Source: Hsuehochloa calcarea (lineage: Eukaryota; Streptophyta; Magnoliopsida; Poales; Poaceae). From it: a DNA stretch of 64,000 nucleotides. The notes beneath the pieces were generated by a model. That model was not told where the DNA came from. It saw only the letters and a program-made list of their open reading frames with translations, and made no database searches. The position numbers and the translations under genes are program-made. The DNA lies in the NCBI GenBank assembly GCA_036346395.1, contig CM070609.1, positions 50,292,777 through 50,356,776 on the forward strand, written 5' to 3'. Position 1 is the stretch's first letter. The number at the start of each line of letters is the position of its first letter. This document shows positions 57,593 through 64,000 of the stretch, piece after piece.

Positions 57593-58509
57593 TGTGGGGA
57601 CCCGAATTTACTGTACGGAACTCTCTATGTATATCAGCACTAGTCCCTGGATCAGTAGCTAGTGCACACAGATATATCATTAAATATCAAACATATATCT
57701 TGCAAGAGTAAAGCTATTGTGTAATATTAAATAATACATAAGTAGACGGTACAGTCACTTGACTTACATACAACCTATCATGCCAAATACCTTAAATATC
57801 TGCAGTGGAAGCGGAGTCAATAACGGAACAGGTGGGACCCTCAGGATATGCCAGATGCAATCGTCTAGGGCTTGCGACTAGCTCTTAGCCTCTTCGATTT
57901 ACGGTCTTGTCAAACGCGATTAAGCGCCCGTAGAGCTTACTTCTTGTTTTTGTTCTTGTTCTTGCTCTTGCTTGGGTTACTGCTCCTTCAAGCCTTCAAA
58001 TTCTAATAACGCAAAATACGATCGAATTCAAGAACACCTTAATACAACTAAATAAATCTAAAGTCACTCGAACAAAGGGGGAAAAATTCAACCGAACACA
58101 AATAAATCCCAAAATTCATACATTTGGTATAAGTGTATAGATTTGGATTTTAGATGAATTTAGGATCAAGAATTATTTGATTTGGAGTTAGGATAAGAGA
58201 CATTGGGCTCTCGGAATATTAAATCGGTGGAGAAATTATGGAAAAGAGGAGAGAATATTGTTAGGAATACTCCTCTTAGGTCATTTAGATAGGAAAGATT
58301 ATGTTAATAGGTAGTATATATTGACATTTATTTATTTTACAAATTATTCTTCTATTGTATGTGAATAACGGTGGATGATAGATGGAATCAACTTTACTTT
58401 TATTTGTTCTTGAATTCTTTGTTTTTCATTAGGAACACTTCATCGTGACTTACACATGAGGTCTAGTCTATTTAATGATTTCCTTTATTAATTCATTTAT
58501 CAAGGAAGT

Positions 58510-60066
58510 AGAAAGTATCTAGGCCCTCAAAGTTGGTTTTGGTAATTAATGTCAATATTATATTAAAGGACTAACATGTGTGCTATGATGTGTTAAAGGT
58601 TAAATCTCGATGATTGTTTTGTGATAAGATTATTGGCAATGCTAATGTGATGAAAGATCAACATGGATCAAGACAAAAGTATTGTTTAGCCTAAGGACCC
58701 TTTTATAGTTTTTACTAGTCTCGGTGTATGGAGAAAAGACTGTGTTATAGGATAAACGTCATAGTATAAAGAGGTATCATGACTAGTAGCTCGAGAGACT
58801 AGTTTTGTGCCATAATGATCAACTAGTGTTTATGCATTGCATTGATTTGAGCTTCTGGAAAACTATTTTGAAAATCGGTATAACCGCTGGTCATAGGTGA
58901 TACTACGCAGGTCGGCAGTACCGATATTTGTATAGTAGTACGTATTTTCCAAAGAGCATATTTTTCGAATGTTTTGACCCTCTCTGAAAATCGGAACGAC
59001 CGTACTTCAACTACGGTATTACCGCAGGTCGGTAGTACCGATATTTTGATGGTGGTACGTTTTTTTCCAGAGAATATGTTTTTTGAGAATTCTTGAGCTC
59101 TGGAAAACGGTAGTTCCGTTCTACTCAAGCGGTACTACCGCACTGCGGTAGTACCGATTTCTATTTGGCGGTAGTACCGCAACTTTATGTGTAACGACTA
59201 GTTCAGAGCATTAAATGCTACTGTTCCGACCGTTGAGCGAAAAATCGGTAGTATTGGGTTTCATCAGCTGTACTATTGTAAATCCTGATTTTTTTTTTCT
59301 CAGGAAAGTGGTTATAACGGCTAGATTTATTGGTGAGGGGTATAAATACCGCCCCACCTGCCTTCTAGCAGAAACTCTTGAGACCATTAAGCATTGCACT
59401 CTTGCATTGAAGTCTCTTGAGCCTATATACACTCTCTACTACTCGTTTGCTTTGAATTCTTATTTTGAAGTAGTTGAGAGCATTCAAGTGCATTGCATCA
59501 TTAGTTGATCACTTTGTCATTTGATTGTCTTCAAGCGAGCGCTACGATTTGTTACTCTTGGTGCTTGTTGGCACCTAGACGGCTTGGAGAAGATGTTGAG
59601 CGGTGATCACTTCAAAGAAGCTTGTGAAGTGACCCAGCAAGGGATTGTGAAGTGGTTGCGTGCTCACCATCTCCGGAGCGGAGGAAGAGCAACGATAATG
59701 ATCAAGGGTTAATGCTTAATTCGTAGAGACGGCTTGATTTGTTCAAGCTTCCTCAATGTGGACTAGTGAAGACCGGCAAGTCTTTGATACCACGGAAAAA
59801 ACTTTATTGTCTTCATTGTGGTTTATTCTTGTCTTTACTACTTCTGTATTTACATTTCTAGCAATTTACATGTGTAGAATTGCTTAGCTAGAATTGTATC
59901 TAGTTTTGACATAATTTCATAATTATCTTAAAAGGCTTAGTAGTTCCTTCATTATATTTGTGCTAGGAAGAGTTGTTAAGATAATCTTATTTAATATTGT
60001 TAATTAGTAGAAGAATTTTAAAAACCTCCTATTCACCCCCTCTAGTCAGTTATCATTGATCCAACA
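58510..60066 (+). mobile_element. Sirevirus-like solo LTR C6
   Basis: Flanked by GAAGT on both sides (58505-58509 and 60067-60071). The right end CCCCCTCTAGTC...GATCCAACA matches the C4 LTR end in style. The left end reads AGAAAGTATCTAGGCCC, where grass Sirevirus LTRs start TGAAAG, so the first T appears mutated to A. Palindromic CGGTAGTACCG-type units occupy 58870-59180 and a TATAAATACC box lies at 59341-59350. No primer site follows, so it is a solo LTR. A 97-codon ORF at 59215-59508 is not protein-like. Confidence 0.85.
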
Positions 60067-60071
60067 GAAGT

Positions 60072-61850
60072 TCCATGAGAGTTAGGCAAAGCCTACGGAC
60101 AGTTACTAGGGTACACATGCTATAGATATAATTTTAACTAACCGGATTAATTCTAGATTTCACATTGTTGGGATCCCCACGACATATTATCGTTCGATGT
60201 TCAACTATCAATTAATTTAATGACTAACTAAAATGTGGGGCCAGCTATTTACTTGAATTCTGAATTATTCTTATACTGGAAATATACCTAAGTGGCCGAC
60301 AGGTCATACTAATATTATGGTAATTAACAGCTAATTTTAACTAGACCGCTAATTACTCATTAACCATAATTGACAATTAATTAATCCTAGTGCTTAACAA
60401 ATAATTATCCTAACCAGTTATATTTGGCCTTAATTAACTCCACGATTAACAACATTTAAACTACCACTTAATCATGGTGCTAATTGATAATTAACCTATA
60501 TGGTAGTGCATATTTCTAAAATACATTTCTAATTACCATAATTAACGAACTAGACCCACGTGTCATTGAAAGATGTAACTAGTTGCATTTACCTAAATTA
60601 AACTTGTTGATGATTTACTATCAAACTTATGAAATAAATGACAGGGGCAGGGCACTCGAGATCATGCAAGAGGAGACAATATTTTTAGACAAGTTCATGC
60701 CTTCTCCTGAGTGAATAATAACCCTACTCCTATGTACTTGTATTGAATAATTTTACAAAAAAGAATAAGTCACCGAAAATAAGTCTAATGGCTTATGTGT
60801 ATCTGCCTTGTTCTCTCTTCTGTTTTTGTCCTATCTATACTGGCGTTATTCCTTATAAAGCTTTTGAAGGGGTAGCAGTTATTGTGTGTCAGGTAGCACC
60901 TTGATAGTTGGTTGAACACACACATTGATTACAGTTATTGTCAGAGATACACTTTCCTGTACGTTGGCCATGCAGTTACGCCAGGAATGGAGAGAACTAT
61001 GTGTGGTTATGTTAGGGATAAATCACACATGTATTAACTACACACATAAGTATGTGTAGTGTATAGAGTTCCTAATCGATAAGGTCCACATGCTAGTGGG
61101 TTTTATCGACCATACAGTGGTCGTGATCCGACCTGGTCGTAGAAAATCTTATGACCATATGGTGGTCGTGACATGGAGTAGTCGTAGCCTTCCCTGGTCA
61201 TTACAGGTATTTCCAACCAGGGGTATACTTGGAGACTATTAAGAATATCATTATCCATAATAAATGTTATAGATAATTAGCTTTATTAATTGAGGATTAT
61301 TATATCCTCGCCAAAACTCTATTTATCATAGGGTCCATCGGTCATTCCTAAGGCATTTAAATAAGCATTTATTTTACCACTAAATGTGTGTCCTATATGT
61401 TATTTACTTATTACCTAAGTTGCTTGGGCCCATCAATTGGCGACTCAATATCTAGACAATTAATGTTCAATAAAACTAATGATAGAAAGACCCACTCATA
61501 TGTGTCCATCCCATTCTCTTATTACATTTTATTCCTAAGTTACTTATGAGTACAAAAGCCGTACTAGTGGTGGTAACTAAATATTAAATTTACATATTAA
61601 TGTGTGGGTCCCATGGGTGAAAGACACAACAACAATTCCTAGTTAACCTTTAACTAAATTAGTTACTTGTGGGGCTCCTTTGTCATGGGGACAATTGCAT
61701 TCAAATAATGTAAATAAACTCCAAAAATCAGATTTTTGGTAATGTTAGATAGGGTCTGAATTTAGAGGCAAAAATCATCGAATTTGGAGATAAAACGAGA
61801 AACAACGGGCTCTCCCAAGTTTAAATTCAGGGAAATTCCCCAAAGTAATC
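60072..61850. other. AT-rich body of the long LTR
   Basis: No gene. Near 61105-61200 the words GTGGTCGTGA and TGGTCGTAG recur, resembling the motif repeats of the G1 LTR at 28830-28975. Confidence 0.5.
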
Positions 61851-61851
61851 A

Positions 61852-61870
61852 AAGAGAGAGAGAGAGAGAG

Positions 61871-61922
<52 letters not shown>
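61852..61922. repeat. Compound (GA)n(GT)n microsatellite
   Basis: A GA run of about 12 units passes directly into a GT run of more than 20 units. It creates a spurious ORF of alternating Cys-Val. Confidence 0.95.
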
Positions 61923-61925
<3 letters not shown>

Positions 61926-63235
61926 CTCTCATTGACAGCTATGGCCTACCCCATTTTTATTTTATTTTTGATTGATTTTTCAATTAGAATTTCTTACTAT
62001 GACTGACAAATGGGGCCATGGTATTTTATTTATTTTTTTTGATTTTATTTTCTAATTGAAAAGGAGGGTGGGCCCCTAGGGTTTTTATTTTTTGATTTTA
62101 ATTATTTTCCTAGAGAAAAATTCGTAAGTCACTGACAGGTAGGCCACGGTCCTTGTGGACTCAGTCCCCGAAAACATTGATAGGACGCGGGCCCACAAGT
62201 CTGCGGTATGGGTCTATGGACCTGGTCTACACATCATGTTTTAAAGGACCCAGCCCGCTTGTCATAGACGCAAAACTTAAATTAGGCTCTAATTATATTT
62301 TTCTAATCACGTTGGTCCCACATGTCATACTAACATTATCTAACAATAACTTATTTGCTAAATGCGTCATTAATGCATAATGACTTGGCTAGAGTGCCAC
62401 TGCAGTGCCTCTCCCCCCATCTGCACCAAAACAGGGGAGGGTACAATGGTTGCGCTCAGTCAAGCTCAACGTTGATGAGCGAGACCACGGCGACGAGGGT
62501 AGCAATTGCCCACAGCGGTGGTGTGGCTGCTCATGGCAGTGGAGGCAATCTGGCCTACGGTTAAGGTGGCAAGTTGCCGACTAAACCGCACCGCGGTGCG
62601 CGCACGAGCATCCACACCCTTAGGGTGTTCTAATGGCACCACCGGCTCGATGCAGGGAGCTCTGAGCACGATTCTCAACACGCGACCGATGCCGGTGATG
62701 AAGGTGCTACGGTGCGGTGGCCACACGCTACTCTACCGCTTAAAACAACTAGCCTCCTAGCTTCGCCTAACCCTAGAACACGTGGTGACGCGGGTGCTTT
62801 CGGGTTTGCGGTCAAGAAGGTGGATCTGGGTGGTAAAGGAGGTCGGCGGCGCAGTTGCGAGGTGACTGACGCAGATTTAGAAGACGGTTGTGTCCTAAGC
62901 GTTCCTATGGAAGATGAGGATGAAGAAGGTGAGCTTGAGACAGAGGAGACCGAGGCGAAGACAAGGGACATGGGCACCAAGGTTGAAGCTCATGAGAGAA
63001 GGCAGTGCGGCTCGGTGAGAACGGGCGGTGTGGACAGTTTGGTCACCGGTGAAGAAGAAGATGGAGTAGACGGCACCAATTCTGTGGAGGAGGGAAACTG
63101 GAGTGAGCACAATCTAGAGGAGGCTACGACACGTTCAAAATGCAAGGACATAGTGGCGGTGGCTTATCTGAGTGGCCGAGCGGCTTGGTGACGATAGTGA
63201 CGGCCAGAAACAGTGCTCGAGCTTCTCGAGCTCCG

Positions 63236-63262
63236 CTCTCTCTCTCTCTCTCTCTCTCTCTC
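63236..63262. repeat. (CT)n microsatellite
   Basis: Thirteen or so CT units within the GC-rich core of the long LTR. Confidence 0.95.
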
Positions 63263-63607
63263 GAGTGAGGAATAGAGGAGGGAGGAACGGGGGACGAGGA
63301 GGGAGGTAAGAGGACGGAGAGGAAGCACGAGCGCAGATTTTGGTCCAATCGAATTTTTTAGGTTTTTATTTTCCTCACATTTCTTTCTAAATTGAGGTTT
63401 CAATTTAATTTAATTCAAATTTGTTTTAAATTTTCATCGATTTAAATTAGGTTTGTATTTCGTTAATTGTTTCTTGAAATTGAAAGCTCCACAAAGTTTA
63501 AAATAAAACCCTGGAAATTGAATATCATCCAAATGCATTAAAAAGCTTTATTTTTTCATATTTATACAAAATTTGAAATACTTTGAAATTTTGGGATATT
63601 ACGGCCG

Positions 63608-64000
63608 TCAGCTTCTTTCCACCAAAATATCAAGAATAAGTGTTATCAATGCATCGCCAGGCGTCCACATGGCTTCAGGAAGGCATCAACTCCGCTAACC
63701 GCGAGTTCGCAATAGCGAGAGAAAGAAAAGAGGCAGAGGAAGGGAGCCCGACTAGGGAGGTTTGAGATGCCTCGTGGATTAGCGACGCCATCTTTTCACC
63801 TATCTATTTCTTGCCTTTTCGTCTCTAATTGCTATTGCACGCTAGCTTGCTTCCAATCAAATTTGAAGTGTCAGGTTTATCAAACGTATAGATGGACATA
63901 TGAGACATAGTTCCATTTCACCCCTTTTTAGCTATCTTGAAAGCCTGGATTCAATTCTGAACTGCCAAAACGTTTACTCACACCCCATAGCAATCAAAAC
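63608..64000. other. Host sequence at right edge
   Basis: Non-coding in all frames as far as visible. It would follow directly on 57592 if the long LTR were removed. Confidence 0.5.

Larger units (their letters stand above)
57593..63602 (-). mobile_element. Long LTR with nested Sirevirus solo LTR
   Basis: It starts TGTGGGGACCCGAA and ends near TTTGGGATATTAC, decayed forms of the ends seen in 16069-17216 and 42160-45270. The flanks GGCCA (57588-57592) and GGCCG (63603-63607) agree at four of five bases. Internal order also agrees with the sister LTRs (CAGATGCAATCGTCTAGG near 57850; GGCCCACAAG near 62190; GC-rich core 62380-63330; AT-rich tail). It is more diverged than the two other solo LTRs and is probably the oldest. 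Strand follows the TATA evidence in the sisters and is tentative. Confidence 0.6.

Noticed and set aside
61784..61975. ORF with repeated Cys-Val
   Set aside because: Direct translation of the GT microsatellite.
62712..63191. A 159-codon acidic plus-strand frame
   Set aside because: Lies in the GC-rich core of the long LTR; composition-driven and without counterpart in the sister LTRs.
7..64000. CRISPR arrays, tRNA genes, rRNA, bacterial operons
   Set aside because: None seen. tRNA-like words are retroelement primer sites, and regular spacing occurs only in LTR palindromes and microsatellites.

Overview
The window is plant nuclear DNA, most likely from a grass. This rests on a split CCAAT-binding-factor (CEBPZ/Noc1/SWA2-type) gene with normal GT-AG introns and on dense, nested LTR retrotransposons of grass type: two full-length Sirevirus-like Copia elements with 1.6-1.8 kb LTRs, a shorter Copia element, a Ty3/gypsy element and several solo long LTRs. 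A run of exactly 100 N (16842-16941) marks a scaffold gap. There is no bacterial or organellar signature, CRISPR array, tRNA or rRNA gene. I cannot name the species.

Layout, left to right. 1-1934 is a minus-strand Copia fragment (C1) with its 5' LTR. 3020-8583 is a complete but decayed minus-strand Copia element (C2; TSD CATGT). 9069-10204 holds the last two exons of the only recognisable cellular gene; C1 and C2 lie upstream in what is probably its preceding intron. 10205-16068 is non-coding repeat relics, including a 1-kb inverted repeat (12121-13104). 16069-22762 is a stack of long LTRs: one solo LTR (17973-21586) sits inside an inverted LTR that itself interrupts a gypsy integrase. 22763-28309 is the minus-strand gypsy internal region (G1), followed by its LTR and a second pol tail (28310-29333). 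29544-30485 is a Copia 3' fragment (C5).

30486-64000 appears to be one stretch of host DNA opened repeatedly by insertions. Sirevirus C3 occupies 31111-45330 (TSD GTACT) and has a solo LTR (42160-45270, TSD GGGAG) inside its own 3' LTR. Sirevirus C4 occupies 45947-56952 (TSD ATTTT). A long LTR (57593 to about 63602) contains a Sirevirus solo LTR, C6 (58510-60066, TSD GAAGT). Host fragments between them are 30486-31110, 45336-45946, 56958-57592 and 63603-64000. A short candidate exon with good splice sites lies at 30871-30961.

The elements share an architecture of LTR, tRNA-Met-type primer site, gag, protease, integrase, reverse transcriptase, RNase H, polypurine tracts and LTR. None is intact: every pol is frameshifted. 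In C3 and C4 most differences between paired LTRs are 1-2 base indels at doublets and short runs, so some frameshifts may be consensus errors rather than true decay.

I found no clearly new molecular system. The most unusual signals are a ladder of CxxC dyads spaced along the coiled-coil Gag of both Sireviruses, palindrome arrays with a different core in each Sirevirus LTR family, and a non-coding block conserved between pol and the 3' LTR.
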